A stretch of DNA of 64,000 bases, from NCBI RefSeq assembly GCF_010500845.1, contig NZ_JAAAMI010000002.1, forward strand, positions 248,001 to 312,000. Reading direction: 5' to 3'. Under the pieces are notes generated by a model that ran no database searches, was not told where the DNA came from, and saw nothing but the letters and a program-made list of their open reading frames with translations. This DNA comes from Flagellimonas sediminis (GTDB taxonomy: Bacteria > Bacteroidota > Bacteroidia > Flavobacteriales > Flavobacteriaceae). The position numbers were made by a program, and so were the translations under genes. Below, piece after piece: positions 18,429-28,312 of the stretch (within the stretch, counting starts at the first letter, position 1; the number at the start of each line of letters is the position of its first letter).

Positions 18429-18557
18429 ATGGAAGAAAAGGAAAAAGAGTACAAAGGCATTTGGATGCAGGTGGGATGCATCCTCTCTTTGGTGGCCATT
18501 TTAGGAATCATTGCCCTGTTTATCATGGGCATCTACCTTTTGATTGGGAAATATTGA
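18429..18557 (+). CDS. 42-residue single-pass membrane peptide
   Basis: An ATG immediately after the ferredoxin terminator opens a 42-codon frame. Nine charged or polar residues (MEEKEKEYKG) are followed by IWMQVGCILS and a strongly hydrophobic span (about residues 17-40) ending in GKY. The composition is that of a small tail-anchored or single-pass inner-membrane peptide, common beside ferredoxin and ychF-like genes in this group in my recollection. Function unknown. Expression would need read-through of the terminator or an unseen promoter. Confidence 0.5.
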   Translation: MEEKEKEYKGIWMQVGCILSLVAILGIIALFIMGIYLLIGKY

Positions 18558-18587
18558 TTCCCCAACCAAAACTTCAACTTATATTTG
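18554..18587 (+). promoter_or_regulatory. Promoter upstream of ychF
   Basis: TTG at 18554-18556, 23 bases, TATATTTG at 18580-18587. It leaves a leader of about 100 bases before the ychF ATG, in which no stable structure is obvious. Confidence 0.55.
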
Positions 18588-18691
18588 CAGCCTTAAATCA
18601 ATGAACAGTCATCAATAATCAATGAATACAATGGTATTTCTGTTCTGAGATTTGATCCGTGTTCTAAAATATAACATCTATTATCTAGTCA

Positions 18692-19786
18692 ATGAAAGCC
18701 GGTATTGTAGGATTGCCCAACGTAGGAAAATCAACTTTGTTCAATTGCCTTTCCAATGCAAAAGCACAAAGTGCCAACTTCCCTTTTTGTACCATAGAAC
18801 CCAACATTGGTGTGGTGAACGTGCCCGACCAGCGATTGGAAAAATTGGAAAAGTTGGTAAATCCAGAGCGCGTGGTTCCTGCAACGGTGGAAATTGTGGA
18901 CATTGCCGGTTTGGTAAAAGGGGCAAGCAAGGGCGAAGGATTGGGCAACCAGTTTTTGGGAAATATCCGCGAAACCGATGCCATTCTGCACGTTTTGAGG
19001 TGTTTTGACAATGACAATATTGTGCACGTGGATGGTTCCGTAAATCCTATCCGTGATAAGGAAACCATTGATATGGAACTCCAGTTGAAGGATTTGGAAA
19101 GTGTGGACAAAAAACTGGAAAAAGTAAAAAGAGCAGCCAAAACTGGAAATAAGGAAGCCCAAAAGGAAGAAGCCGTGCTCAATGCCGTTAAGCAAGGTTT
19201 GGAGTCCGGAACTTCGGTTCGAGCCATTCAGATCAGCGAGGAAGACCGCGCAGAATTTGTGCGACCTATGCAGTTGATTACCGACAAACCCGTTATGTAT
19301 GTATGTAATGTAGATGAAGGATCTGCTGTCAATGGAAATGCCTACGTGGAAAAAGTAAAGGAAGCCGTAGCCAATGAAAATGCAGAGGTCATCTTTTTGG
19401 CTGTGGGTACAGAAGCTGATATCACCGAATTGGAAACCTATGAAGAGCGTCAGATGTTCTTGGAGGATTTGGGACTTACTGAGCCAGGTTCTGCCAAATT
19501 GATTCGTGGTGCCTATAAATTATTGGATCTTGAAACCTATTTCACCGCTGGCGTAAAAGAGGTTCGTGCTTGGACCATTCCAGTTGGGGCAACCGCTCCT
19601 CAAGCGGCAGGGGTTATCCATACCGATTTTGAAAAAGGATTTATCCGAGCTGAAGTTATTTCTTATGACGATTACATTAAATATGGCAGCGAATCCAAGG
19701 TGAAGGAAGCAGGCCGTATGCGTGTAGAAGGCAAGGAATATATCGTGAAAGATGGTGATATCATGCACTTTAGGTTCAATGTGTAA
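18692..19786 (+). CDS. ychF: Redox-regulated ATPase/GTPase YchF (OLA1 family)
   Basis: 364 residues. P-loop GLPNVGKST at 7-15, switch region [17 protein letters not shown] (about 70-86), the base-recognition motif in NVDEGS and the C-terminal TGS-like domain ([32 protein letters not shown]). YchF/OLA1 proteins bind ATP in preference to GTP and associate with ribosomes. Length and motif order match the universal family. Cytoplasmic; monocistronic here. Confidence 0.95.
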   Translation: MKAGIVGLPNVGKSTLFNCLSNAKAQSANFPFCTIEPNIGVVNVPDQRLEKLEKLVNPERVVPATVEIVDIAGLVKGASKGEGLGNQFLGNIRETDAILHVLRCFDNDNIVHVDGSVNPIRDKETIDMELQLKDLESVDKKLEKVKRAAKTGNKEAQKEEAVLNAVKQGLESGTSVRAIQISEEDRAEFVRPMQLITDKPVMYVCNVDEGSAVNGNAYVEKVKEAVANENAEVIFLAVGTEADITELETYEERQMFLEDLGLTEPGSAKLIRGAYKLLDLETYFTAGVKEVRAWTIPVGATAPQAAGVIHTDFEKGFIRAEVISYDDYIKYGSESKVKEAGRMRVEGKEYIVKDGDIMHFRFNV

Positions 19787-19821
19787 ACACTGACCGTTGT
19801 AATTCCATTTAATTTTTCCTA

Positions 19822-19849
19822 TTGAATTTTTTACTCAAGCTTAGTTTTG
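19822..19849 (+). promoter_or_regulatory. Promoter of the DMT transporter gene
   Basis: TTG at 19822-19824, 17 bases, TAGTTTTG at 19842-19849. The ATG begins only 4 bases later, so the transcript should be leaderless. Confidence 0.65.
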
Positions 19850-19853
19850 ATGT

Positions 19854-20756
19854 ATGTCAGTCAAAAGCTTGGGAATCTTTTATGGTATCGTGGGGGTTAT
19901 CTTGTTTTCCTCCAAGGCGGTCATGGTCAAATTAGCCTATGAATATCATGTGGATACTCTGGACCTGCTCTTGTTCCGCATGCTCTTTTCGTTGCCATTT
20001 TATCTTTTCATCCTTTTTTTGATTCGAAATAAAAGACCTTCAGTAAAGATTGGACTCAAAGATTATGCTTGGCTGCTCCTGTTTGGATTTGTGGGTTATT
20101 ATTTGGCCAGTTATTTTGATTTTCTGGGATTGAATTATATCAAGGCCGGATTGGAACGGATCATCCTTTTTGTATATCCCACCATCGTGGTTTTTTTGTC
20201 TTGGTTGTTCTTCAAACAAAAAATTACCAAAGTGCAATCGGTGGCCATCATCATCACTTACATTGGTGTGGTCATCACCTTTTGGAATGAATTGGAAATT
20301 GCAGGTAAAGGGGTTCTATGGGGTGGATTTTTGGTGTTGTTAAGTGCCATCACCTATGCCTCATATTTGGTAGGAAGCGGCTGGCTGATTCCCAAATTTG
20401 GTATGTTGCGGTTTACCTGCTACGCCATGGTCGTTTCAACATCTTGTATCGTAGTTCACTATCTTATTGCCGGGGAATGGGGAATGTTCAACTATCCTCT
20501 GCCAGTATACCTCTATGGAGTTGCCATGGCCATTTTGGCCACACTGATCCCTTCTTTTTTGGTATCGGCTTCCATTGAACGATTGGGGGCTTCCAATTTT
20601 TCGATATTAGGGAGTCTGGGTCCAGTTTCTACAATTCTGTTAGCTTTTGTATTTTTGAATGAACAATTGACCTATTGGCAATTACTTGGAATGATGGTAG
20701 TGATTTTTGGTGTAACCTATCTTTCCATACAGCAAAAAAAGAGGGCTCAGGCATGA
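19854..20756 (+). CDS. EamA/DMT family transporter
   Basis: 300 residues with ten hydrophobic segments arranged as two five-helix EamA halves (about 1-145 and 150-295). Characteristic features are the N-terminal FSSKAVMVKLAY, LLLFRMLFSLPFY, LERIILFVYPTIVV and the second-half LGPVSTILLAFVFLNEQL. This superfamily exports amino acids, metabolites or drugs across the inner membrane; the substrate cannot be read. The C terminus is basic and cytoplasmic. Confidence 0.88.
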   Translation: MSVKSLGIFYGIVGVILFSSKAVMVKLAYEYHVDTLDLLLFRMLFSLPFYLFILFLIRNKRPSVKIGLKDYAWLLLFGFVGYYLASYFDFLGLNYIKAGLERIILFVYPTIVVFLSWLFFKQKITKVQSVAIIITYIGVVITFWNELEIAGKGVLWGGFLVLLSAITYASYLVGSGWLIPKFGMLRFTCYAMVVSTSCIVVHYLIAGEWGMFNYPLPVYLYGVAMAILATLIPSFLVSASIERLGASNFSILGSLGPVSTILLAFVFLNEQLTYWQLLGMMVVIFGVTYLSIQQKKRAQA

Positions 20757-20861
20757 TGTATATTAACAATTGCATTTTTCATTGTTGATTACTTTCTTGG
20801 ATCTTCGCCTTAATTTTTGCCCCTAAATTTTATATTAGCAAGGATTAACCCTTATAGATTC

Positions 20862-22721
20862 ATGGCAGAAACCCAGTATACAGAGGATAACATCCGTTCC
20901 CTTGATTGGAAGGAGCATATTCGTATGCGACCCGGTATGTACATTGGTAAATTGGGTGATGGATCGTCCGCGGACGATGGCATCTATATATTGCTCAAGG
21001 AAGTGATAGACAACTGTATAGATGAGTTTGTCATGGGCGCAGGGAAGACCATCGAAATCACCATAAAGGACAACATTGTCAACGTGCGCGACTATGGTCG
21101 TGGAATTCCGTTGGGCAAGGTAGTGGATGTGGTTTCCAAAATGAACACGGGTGGTAAGTACGATACCAGGGCTTTCAAAAAATCTGTGGGATTGAATGGC
21201 GTGGGAACCAAAGCTGTAAACGCTCTTTCCACTTATTTCAAGGTAGAATCGAACAGGGACGGTCAATCCAAATCCGCTGAATTCAACATTGGTAACCTGG
21301 TCAACGAAGAGCTTGTGGAAGAAACTTCCAGAAGAAGGGGTACCAAAATCAGCTTTACGCCGGACGACACCATTTTCAAAAATTACAAATATAGAAACGA
21401 GTATGTGGAACGCATGCTCAAGAATTACGTATACCTCAACCCCGGACTCACCATTATGTTCAATGGGGAAAAATATCAGTCCGAAAATGGGTTAAAGGAC
21501 CTTTTGGAAGACAATAACAATCAGGACGATTTCCTCTATCCGATCATTCACTTGAAAGGAGAGGACATCGAAGTGGCCATGACCCATAGCAAGACCCAGT
21601 ACAGCGAGGAATATCACTCCTTTGTTAATGGGCAACATACTACCCAAGGAGGAACGCACCAGGCAGCCTTTCGGGAAGCCATAGTCAAGACCATTCGTGA
21701 TTTTTATGGCAAGAATTATGACGCGTCGGATGTACGGAAGTCAATCATATCCGCTATTTCCATTAAGGTGATGGAGCCTGTGTTCGAAAGTCAGACCAAA
21801 ACAAAACTAGGTTCTACCGATATGGGGGGTGACCTGCCATCGGTGCGTACCTACATCAACGACTTTTTGGGGACCTATTTGGATAATTACCTACACAAAA
21901 ATCCCCAGACCGCAGAGGCATTGCAACGCAAAATAGTCCAAGCGGAGCGAGAGCGCAAGGAACTGTCCGGGATACGGAAACTGGCTAGGGAACGCGCCAA
22001 AAAAGCCAGTTTACACAATAAAAAGTTACGAGATTGTCGCATCCATCTGCAGGACATGAAGAACGACCGAAGGCTGGAAAGCACTCTTTTTATCACCGAG
22101 GGAGATTCCGCTTCTGGGTCCATTACCAAGTCCAGGGACGTGAACACCCAAGCGGTTTTCAGTCTGCGTGGTAAACCGTTGAATTCCTACGGAATGTCCA
22201 AAAAGATTGTATATGAGAATGAGGAGTTCAACCTGCTGCAAGCTGCATTGAACATTGAGGAATCCATGGAAGACCTTAGGTACAACAACATTGTGATCGC
22301 TACCGATGCCGATGTGGATGGTATGCACATTCGCTTGTTGTTGATCACGTTCTTTTTACAATTCTTCCCTGAATTAATCAAGGAAAACCACCTCTACATT
22401 TTACAGACCCCATTGTTTAGAGTGCGCAATAAAAAAGAAACTATCTATTGCTATAGCGAGGAAGAAAAACGCAATGCCATAACGAAGTTGACGGGGAAAC
22501 CGGAAATTACAAGGTTCAAGGGATTGGGTGAAATTTCCCCGGACGAATTTAAACACTTCATTGGTGATGACATCCGATTGGAACCTGTAATGCTGGATAA
22601 GGCTATGAGCATTGAAAACCTGTTGCAGTTTTACATGGGTAAAAACACGCCGGACCGGCAAGAATTTATCATAAATAACCTTAAAGTCGAACTAGATCTA
22701 GTTGAAGAAAATCAACTGTAA
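20862..22721 (+). CDS. parE: DNA topoisomerase IV subunit B
   Basis: 619 residues from the ATG at 20862 ([12 protein letters not shown]); a reading from 20817 adds 15 residues without family support. GHKL ATPase domain with Glu47 and Asn51 ([10 protein letters not shown]), GRGIP near 78-82 and the [11 protein letters not shown] loop. A transducer domain follows, then the TOPRIM domain with TEGDSASGS near residue 412 and DADVDGMHI near 482. It pairs with ParC, 25 bases downstream, to decatenate daughter chromosomes. Confidence 0.93.
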   Translation: MAETQYTEDNIRSLDWKEHIRMRPGMYIGKLGDGSSADDGIYILLKEVIDNCIDEFVMGAGKTIEITIKDNIVNVRDYGRGIPLGKVVDVVSKMNTGGKYDTRAFKKSVGLNGVGTKAVNALSTYFKVESNRDGQSKSAEFNIGNLVNEELVEETSRRRGTKISFTPDDTIFKNYKYRNEYVERMLKNYVYLNPGLTIMFNGEKYQSENGLKDLLEDNNNQDDFLYPIIHLKGEDIEVAMTHSKTQYSEEYHSFVNGQHTTQGGTHQAAFREAIVKTIRDFYGKNYDASDVRKSIISAISIKVMEPVFESQTKTKLGSTDMGGDLPSVRTYINDFLGTYLDNYLHKNPQTAEALQRKIVQAERERKELSGIRKLARERAKKASLHNKKLRDCRIHLQDMKNDRRLESTLFITEGDSASGSITKSRDVNTQAVFSLRGKPLNSYGMSKKIVYENEEFNLLQAALNIEESMEDLRYNNIVIATDADVDGMHIRLLLITFFLQFFPELIKENHLYILQTPLFRVRNKKETIYCYSEEEKRNAITKLTGKPEITRFKGLGEISPDEFKHFIGDDIRLEPVMLDKAMSIENLLQFYMGKNTPDRQEFIINNLKVELDLVEENQL

Positions 22722-22745
22722 ACCAACTAAATGCCGCCCTTCTAA

Positions 22746-25373
22746 ATGGAAGAGAACGAAGAACTGAATGATGAAGGTTTAGAAAACCATGAGGAACCTC
22801 AGGATAGCCTTGTAAAGGTTACGGGGATGTACAAGGACTGGTTTTTGGATTATGCCTCCTACGTAATTTTGGAGCGGGCCGTGCCAGCCATTGAAGACGG
22901 GTTCAAACCTGTTCAGCGCAGGATCATGCACGCTCTCAAGGAGTTGGACGACGGTCGTTACAATAAGGTTGCCAATGTAGTGGGCCACACCATGCAATAC
23001 CACCCTCATGGGGATGCCAGTATTGCCGATGCCATGGTCCAAATAGGCCAAAAAGATCTTCTCATCGATACCCAAGGGAACTGGGGGAACATTTTAACAG
23101 GGGATGGTGCCGCAGCACCCCGCTATATTGAGGCCAGGCTTTCCAAGTTTGCCCTGGAAGTAGTGTACAGCCCAAAGATTACCGAATGGCAACTTTCATA
23201 CGATGGTCGTAAAAAGGAGCCTATCAATCTTCCTGTAAAGTTCCCTTTATTGTTGGCGCAAGGAGCCGAAGGGATTGCTGTTGGACTTTCAACCAAGATC
23301 TTGCCGCACAATTTTGTGGAGCTCATTGACGCTTCCATCAAACATTTGAAAGGCCAGCGTTTTACTTTAAATCCCGATTTTCCAACCGCCGGGATCATTG
23401 ATGTCACCAATTATAATGATGGCCTCCGAGGAGGAAAGGTTCGGGTACGCGCCAAAATATCCACTTTGGATAAATATACTTTGGTAATCACTGAAATACC
23501 GTATGGCACCAATACATCAACATTGATTGATTCCATTCTTAAGGCCAACGAGAAAGGAAAGATCAAAATCAAAAAAATAGAGGACAATACCGCTGCCGAG
23601 GTTGAAATTTTGGTGCATTTGCCCCCGGGTATTTCACCAGATAAAACCATTGATGCCCTTTACGCCTTTACGGCTTGCGAATCGTCCATTTCCCCATTGG
23701 GATGTATCATTGAAGACAACAAACCCAATTTTATAGGGGTTAAAGAAATGCTTGAACGTTCAACGGACAATACCGTTGATCTTCTGAAGGCTGAATTGGA
23801 AATTCAATTGGGAGAACTGGAAGAGCAATGGCACTTTGCTTCCCTGGAACGAATTTTTATTGAAAACCGAATTTACCGTGACATTGAAGAAGAGGAAACC
23901 TGGGAAGGGGTCATTGCCGCCATCGACAAGGGATTGCAACCGCACATACAACATCTGAAACGTGCCGTAACGGAAGAGGATATTGTTCGGTTGACGGAAA
24001 TCCGAATCAAACGTATTTCAAAATTCGATTTAGAAAAGGCACAGCAACTGATCGAGGGACTGGAAGAAAGGATTGCACAGACCAAGCACCATTTGGAGCA
24101 TTTGGTGGAATATGCGATTGACTACTTCAAAGAACTCAAAAAGAAATACGCCGCTGGCAGGGAACGTAAGTCCGAAATCAAGATCTTTGATGATATCGAG
24201 GCCACAAAAGTGGTCATCCGAAACACAAAACTATACGTCAACAGGGAAGAGGGATTCATAGGAACTTCACTCAAGCGGGACGAGTATGTGACGGATTGTA
24301 GTGACATTGATGACATCATCGTCTTCACCGAAAAAGGGGAGATGATGATTACCAAGGTAGATTCCAAGGTATTTGTAGGCAAGAACATTATTCATGTTGC
24401 CGTATTCAAGAAAAAGGACAAGCGAACGATCTATAACATGATCTACAAGGATGGTAAGGGAGGTCCAAGCTATGTGAAGCGTTTCAACGTTACCGGGATC
24501 ACCAGGGACAAGATATACCCAATGGCAGGAGACAAACCCTCTGCCGAAGTGCTTTATTTTTCTGCCAATCCCAACGGAGAAGCAGAAGTGGTCACCATTT
24601 TATTGAGACAATCCGGCAGCGTGAAGAAGTTGAAATGGGATTTGGATTTTGCCGATGTTCTCATCAAAGGACGGGCATCCAAAGGCAACTTGGTCACCAA
24701 ATATGCCGTAAAACGAATAGAACTAAAAGAAAAAGGGGTTTCTACCTTAAAACCTCGTAAAATTTGGTTCGATGATGTGGTAAGCCGGTTGAATGTGGAT
24801 GGCAGGGGAGAACTGTTGGGCGAATTTAAAGGAGATGATCTATTGTTGGTCATCGACCAGAAAGGTGTTGTGAAGACCATTCCACCCGATTTGCTTACCC
24901 GATTCAATGACGACATGATAGTTCTTGAAAAATGGAACCCGAACAAACCGATTTCCGTAGTCCATTACGATGGTGAGAAAGATCGGTATTTCTTGAAACG
25001 GTTCTTGGTAGAAAACCCCAACAAAGAAGAACTGGTCATTTCCGAAAGTCCCAAATCCCATATGGAATTGGTGACAACGGATTGGCGACCCATGATTGAA
25101 CTGGAATTTGTAAAACCACGCGGCAAAGACGCCAAACCCAACCTACAGGTCAATGTGGAGGAGTTTATTGCCGTTAAGGGCATCAAAGCCCTGGGAAACC
25201 AATTAACCGCGGAAAAAATCAAGAGTATCAATGTGTTGGACCCCTTGCCTTATGAAGAACCGGAAGAAGTTAAGGCTGAGGACATTGAAGTTGTAGATGA
25301 GGAAAGTATAGAAGATGACGATTCCGATATGGGCACAAAAAATGAAGGTTCCGATCAAACTTCTTTGTTTTAA
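22746..25373 (+). CDS. parC: DNA gyrase/topoisomerase IV subunit A
   Basis: 875 residues. The breakage-reunion domain includes RRIMHALKELDDGRYNKVANVVGHTMQYHPHGD and AAPRYIEARLS with catalytic Tyr127, which forms the covalent DNA link. A long coiled-coil segment lies at about 415-475, and the C-terminal beta-pinwheel-like region at about 490-830 is followed by a very acidic tail (815-870). It is co-transcribed with parE. Length and missing GyrA box fit the Bacteroidota ParC form. Confidence 0.93.
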   Translation: MEENEELNDEGLENHEEPQDSLVKVTGMYKDWFLDYASYVILERAVPAIEDGFKPVQRRIMHALKELDDGRYNKVANVVGHTMQYHPHGDASIADAMVQIGQKDLLIDTQGNWGNILTGDGAAAPRYIEARLSKFALEVVYSPKITEWQLSYDGRKKEPINLPVKFPLLLAQGAEGIAVGLSTKILPHNFVELIDASIKHLKGQRFTLNPDFPTAGIIDVTNYNDGLRGGKVRVRAKISTLDKYTLVITEIPYGTNTSTLIDSILKANEKGKIKIKKIEDNTAAEVEILVHLPPGISPDKTIDALYAFTACESSISPLGCIIEDNKPNFIGVKEMLERSTDNTVDLLKAELEIQLGELEEQWHFASLERIFIENRIYRDIEEEETWEGVIAAIDKGLQPHIQHLKRAVTEEDIVRLTEIRIKRISKFDLEKAQQLIEGLEERIAQTKHHLEHLVEYAIDYFKELKKKYAAGRERKSEIKIFDDIEATKVVIRNTKLYVNREEGFIGTSLKRDEYVTDCSDIDDIIVFTEKGEMMITKVDSKVFVGKNIIHVAVFKKKDKRTIYNMIYKDGKGGPSYVKRFNVTGITRDKIYPMAGDKPSAEVLYFSANPNGEAEVVTILLRQSGSVKKLKWDLDFADVLIKGRASKGNLVTKYAVKRIELKEKGVSTLKPRKIWFDDVVSRLNVDGRGELLGEFKGDDLLLVIDQKGVVKTIPPDLLTRFNDDMIVLEKWNPNKPISVVHYDGEKDRYFLKRFLVENPNKEELVISESPKSHMELVTTDWRPMIELEFVKPRGKDAKPNLQVNVEEFIAVKGIKALGNQLTAEKIKSINVLDPLPYEEPEEVKAEDIEVVDEESIEDDDSDMGTKNEGSDQTSLF

Positions 25374-25434
25374 ATCTTTTTCTACCTATATTTTCGCACA
25401 GAGACATATCTAAACCGACGCTTAATACATCTAT

Positions 25435-26391
25435 ATGGATTTCACCAACCCGCTGGTCTACGGCGTACCAGTTTTTATTGCCTTTATTTTAGTAGAATTG
25501 ACTTATAGCAAAACCCACGGAGATGACCACCTGTATAATTGGAAGGACCTTGCAGCCAGTGGATTCATGGGGATTGGTTCTGCCATTTTGGGCCCCTTGT
25601 TCAAAGTAGCCTTTGCAATAGTCTTGTTTGAAGGGGTTTATGAACTTTGTAATCCTTTGGTAGATGGGGTTCGTGAGAATGTATTGGGATACACATCTTT
25701 CAGTTATGCATGGTACATTTGGATCCTTTGTCAATTGGCTGACGATTTTACCTACTATTGGTTCCACAGGGCCAATCATGAAATCCGCATTCTTTGGGCA
25801 GCACACATTGTGCATCATTCTTCGGATAATTTTAATTTAGGAACCGCCGTGCGTAACGGATGGTTCACCATTTTGTATAAACCTTTCTTTTATGCATGGA
25901 TGCCTGCGATAGGTTTTCCACCGGAAATGGTGGTGGTATGTTTAGGCATCGAGGCGCTTTGGCAATTTCAATTGCATTCCGTCTATATCCCAAAACTGGG
26001 CTTTTTGGAGAAATTTCTTAATACCCACACGATGCACCAAGTACACCATGCCCAAAATGTGGAATATTTGGACAAAAACCACGGGGGATTCCTTAACATA
26101 TTTGACAAAGTGTTCGGAACATGGAAAGAACTGGATGACGATATCGACGTAAAATACGGTGTTATCCATTCACCAGACTCCTTTAACCCAGTGGTTATTT
26201 TGACCCACGAATTCAAGGATATTTGGAATGATGTAAAAAAAGCGAAAAAATTCTCACATAAGTTTATGTACATCTTCGGTCCACCAGGATGGAGCCCCGA
26301 TGGTAGCACCCTTACTGTAAAAGAGCAGCAACGTTTGTTCAAAAAACACAAACAGACCAACCCGGGATTAGCTTATCAACGGCCGAATTAA
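25435..26391 (+). CDS. Sterol desaturase / fatty acid hydroxylase family protein
   Basis: 318 residues with four hydrophobic segments and the diiron His clusters of the family: HRANH (111-115), HIVHH (124-128) and HQVHHAQN near 201-208, with a further H...N..NHGGFLNI. Members insert oxygen or a double bond into lipid chains in the membrane. It begins 62 bases after parC on the same strand and converges on terC. A related gene is cut by the left window edge. Confidence 0.9.
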   Translation: MDFTNPLVYGVPVFIAFILVELTYSKTHGDDHLYNWKDLAASGFMGIGSAILGPLFKVAFAIVLFEGVYELCNPLVDGVRENVLGYTSFSYAWYIWILCQLADDFTYYWFHRANHEIRILWAAHIVHHSSDNFNLGTAVRNGWFTILYKPFFYAWMPAIGFPPEMVVVCLGIEALWQFQLHSVYIPKLGFLEKFLNTHTMHQVHHAQNVEYLDKNHGGFLNIFDKVFGTWKELDDDIDVKYGVIHSPDSFNPVVILTHEFKDIWNDVKKAKKFSHKFMYIFGPPGWSPDGSTLTVKEQQRLFKKHKQTNPGLAYQRPN

Positions 26392-26395
26392 TCCT

Positions 26396-27217
26396 CTACT
26401 TATTTTCGATAACCTCCTGTCCTTCTTCGGGTTGAACGTTTTTTCTAATCCTTAGGTTTAAGAATTCGACCATCAGAGAGAAGGCAATGGCGAAATAGAG
26501 ATACCCTTTGGGTATGGACCCAACTTCGTTTCCAAAAACAATCAAATGGGATAGGTGGGCCGATTCGGCTATCAACATAAATCCGATCAGGATCAAGAAC
26601 GATAGTCCCAAAACTTGAATGGATGGATGTCTGTTTACAAATTCCCCAACCGGATTGGCAAACAGCATCATAATTACCACGGAAACCACCACAGCTGTGA
26701 TCATCAAGATCAAGGCATCCGACGGGTTCGGTGAGATTCCGTTGGTCATACCGATCGCCGTTAAGATGGAATCAAAGGAGAACACAATGTTGATCACGGT
26801 AATTTGAACAATGGCATTCATCAAGGATGAAGACCTGGATTTTTCCACTTCTCGTTCATCATGGCCGCGATCTTCTATCTTTTCGTGGATTTCCTTGGTG
26901 CTCTTATAAAGTAAAAACAATCCGCCCCCAAATAAAATAACGGCTTGCCAACTGATTCCGCCAGTGACCCATGATTCATTCAAAACCCAAAAAGGTTTCT
27001 TCATTTTGGTAAGCCATGTAATCCCGAACAACAGTACAATCCGCATGACCATGGCCAATACCAGACCAATATTGGTGGCCTTTTTTCTATTTTTTCTTTC
27101 CAACTTACCAGCGGCAATGGAAATAAAAATGATGTTATCTATACCCAATACTATTTCGAGAAAAGTAAGGGTCAACAGTGCCATCCAGGCATCGGGGCTT
27201 GAAAAGATATCGAACAT
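26396..27217 (-). CDS. TerC family integral membrane protein
   Basis: 273 residues with seven or so membrane segments. Conserved acidic residues lie inside the helices: EIVLGIDNIIFI near residue 21-32 and VFSFDSILTAIGMTNG near 145-160. TerC-family proteins are linked to tellurite resistance and more recently to manganese export; substrate here is unproven. It starts two bases after the stop of the small lipoprotein gene upstream, so the three minus-strand genes XRE-lipoprotein-TerC could be one unit. Confidence 0.88.
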   Translation of the reverse strand: MFDIFSSPDAWMALLTLTFLEIVLGIDNIIFISIAAGKLERKNRKKATNIGLVLAMVMRIVLLFGITWLTKMKKPFWVLNESWVTGGISWQAVILFGGGLFLLYKSTKEIHEKIEDRGHDEREVEKSRSSSLMNAIVQITVINIVFSFDSILTAIGMTNGISPNPSDALILMITAVVVSVVIMMLFANPVGEFVNRHPSIQVLGLSFLILIGFMLIAESAHLSHLIVFGNEVGSIPKGYLYFAIAFSLMVEFLNLRIRKNVQPEEGQEVIENK

Positions 27218-27219
27218 GG

Positions 27220-27597
27220 TCAGTGTATTTTGAATGCGGTTCCTTTAAATTTACGTGTATCGCCAATGGCGTTGTATTCAAATGTATAAGAAGAGTCCGT
27301 TGTGGTCAAAATTTTAATGTGGATAGATTTCTCCTCGGACATGTTTTTCGGATTCAAATTCTTGAGTACATATTCACAATCATTGATCCATCGGATACTG
27401 GAAGAATCCTTTTTTCCATCAAATTCATCTACTTCCATGTTTTCCGTACGATAAAAAACGGTTTGTTTTTCCTCACCATCAATAATGGCTGTAAATGAAA
27501 ATTTTCCCGTTCTAAAATCGCTGCAATTACGTTGGGGAGGTTGTTTGCAGGCCCAAATTAGGGCGAAAAGGCACACAATTAGAAGATATTTTCCCAT
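27220..27597 (-). CDS. Small flavobacterial lipoprotein next to topoisomerase IV genes
   Basis: 125 residues from the ATG at 27595-27597 (MGKYLLIVCLF). A signal sequence ends in a lipobox IWACK. The mature part begins with RNCSDFRTGKFSFT and includes a strand-rich core with SSIRWINDCEYVLK, LNPKN and TYTFEYN-like endings. I recognise this as a conserved family that databases of Flavobacteriaceae often label DNA topoisomerase IV, with no topoisomerase domain; the label seems to come from its position near parE/parC. Likely anchored in the envelope; function unknown. Confidence 0.7.
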   Translation of the reverse strand: MGKYLLIVCLFALIWACKQPPQRNCSDFRTGKFSFTAIIDGEEKQTVFYRTENMEVDEFDGKKDSSSIRWINDCEYVLKNLNPKNMSEEKSIHIKILTTTDSSYTFEYNAIGDTRKFKGTAFKIH

Positions 27598-27629
27598 GAC
27601 CACAAAATAACGGAAAGAACTTGAAAGGG

Positions 27630-28028
27630 TCAATCATTTTTTGAATGGAATGATTCAAAAGTTCCATCCTGATAGAATAGCACGATTTTGACAGGTTCCG
27701 ATTTGTTCTTTGTATTTGTAGGCAGGGGCAATTCCGTTCGGATGGTATGTGTGGATTCGGTTACCATGTCTACTTGTTCTGCCGCATCTGATCCATCAGT
27801 GATACTGTCATCAGGAAAATTTCCTTCCCCTTTCAAAAACCAATACAGATTTACATCGGGAAAAGCCTGCACCAATTTCAACACAAAATCAAGGCTTGGT
27901 TTGTTCCTACCACTTAAGAGGTGCGAGATGCTCGAACGTTGTACACCGACCTTGTCCGCAAATGCTGAGACAGTCAAACCGTAAAAGGCAATTATCCTCT
28001 GGACCCTTGAAATCAAATCTTCGTTCAC
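27630..28028 (-). CDS. XRE-type helix-turn-helix DNA-binding protein
   Basis: 132 residues from a GTG start. The HTH_XRE domain covers residues 5-60 (RVQRIIAFYGLTVSAFADKVGVQRSSISHLLSGRN split across helices 2-3), followed by NLYWFLKGEG, a motif of the C-terminal helix in many Bacteroidota XRE proteins. The rest (70-132) is polar and probably unstructured. It is divergent from the M14 peptidase gene, and the shared 284-base region holds matching ACAATTGTAAA sites and a palindrome, so it may control both itself and the peptidase. Confidence 0.85.
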   Translation of the reverse strand: MNEDLISRVQRIIAFYGLTVSAFADKVGVQRSSISHLLSGRNKPSLDFVLKLVQAFPDVNLYWFLKGEGNFPDDSITDGSDAAEQVDMVTESTHTIRTELPLPTNTKNKSEPVKIVLFYQDGTFESFHSKND

Positions 28029-28059
28029 AATTGTAAATAATTATTATTTTAAAGTACCA

Positions 28060-28067
28060 CAAATATA
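28060..28067 (-). promoter_or_regulatory. -7 box of the XRE regulator gene
   Basis: Minus-strand TATATTTG, 31 bases before the GTG start. No clear TTG at the expected distance. The ACAATTGTAAA motif at 28027-28037 overlaps the start codon. Confidence 0.5.
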
Positions 28068-28263
28068 GTAGAACCACGGAATAGGATATACTTTATGCCG
28101 ATAAGATTTAAACTGAATGTTTACTAAATATGACATTTAATACTGATATTTAATTGTTTATAATAGCGGTATGGGCAAGGCGTAACATTTGTGATTTCAT
28201 TTGACAGAACGATCACACGTTTGTTATTCCCAATACACAAATGTTAATTTCTAAAGTATACAA

Positions 28264-28290
28264 TTGTAAACAAGAGCTTGTTTACTTTTG
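28264..28290 (+). promoter_or_regulatory. Promoter and palindromic operator of the M14 peptidase gene
   Basis: TTG at 28264-28266 and TACTTTTG at 28283-28290 (16-base spacer). A perfect inverted repeat, GTAAACAAG-AG-CTTGTTTAC, lies at 28266-28285 across the core promoter, so binding would block transcription. It overlaps an ACAATTGTAAA copy at 28260-28270. The rest of 28029-28312 shows no gene. Confidence 0.6.
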
Positions 28291-28312
28291 TTACCTTTAG
28301 TTGAATTCACAT

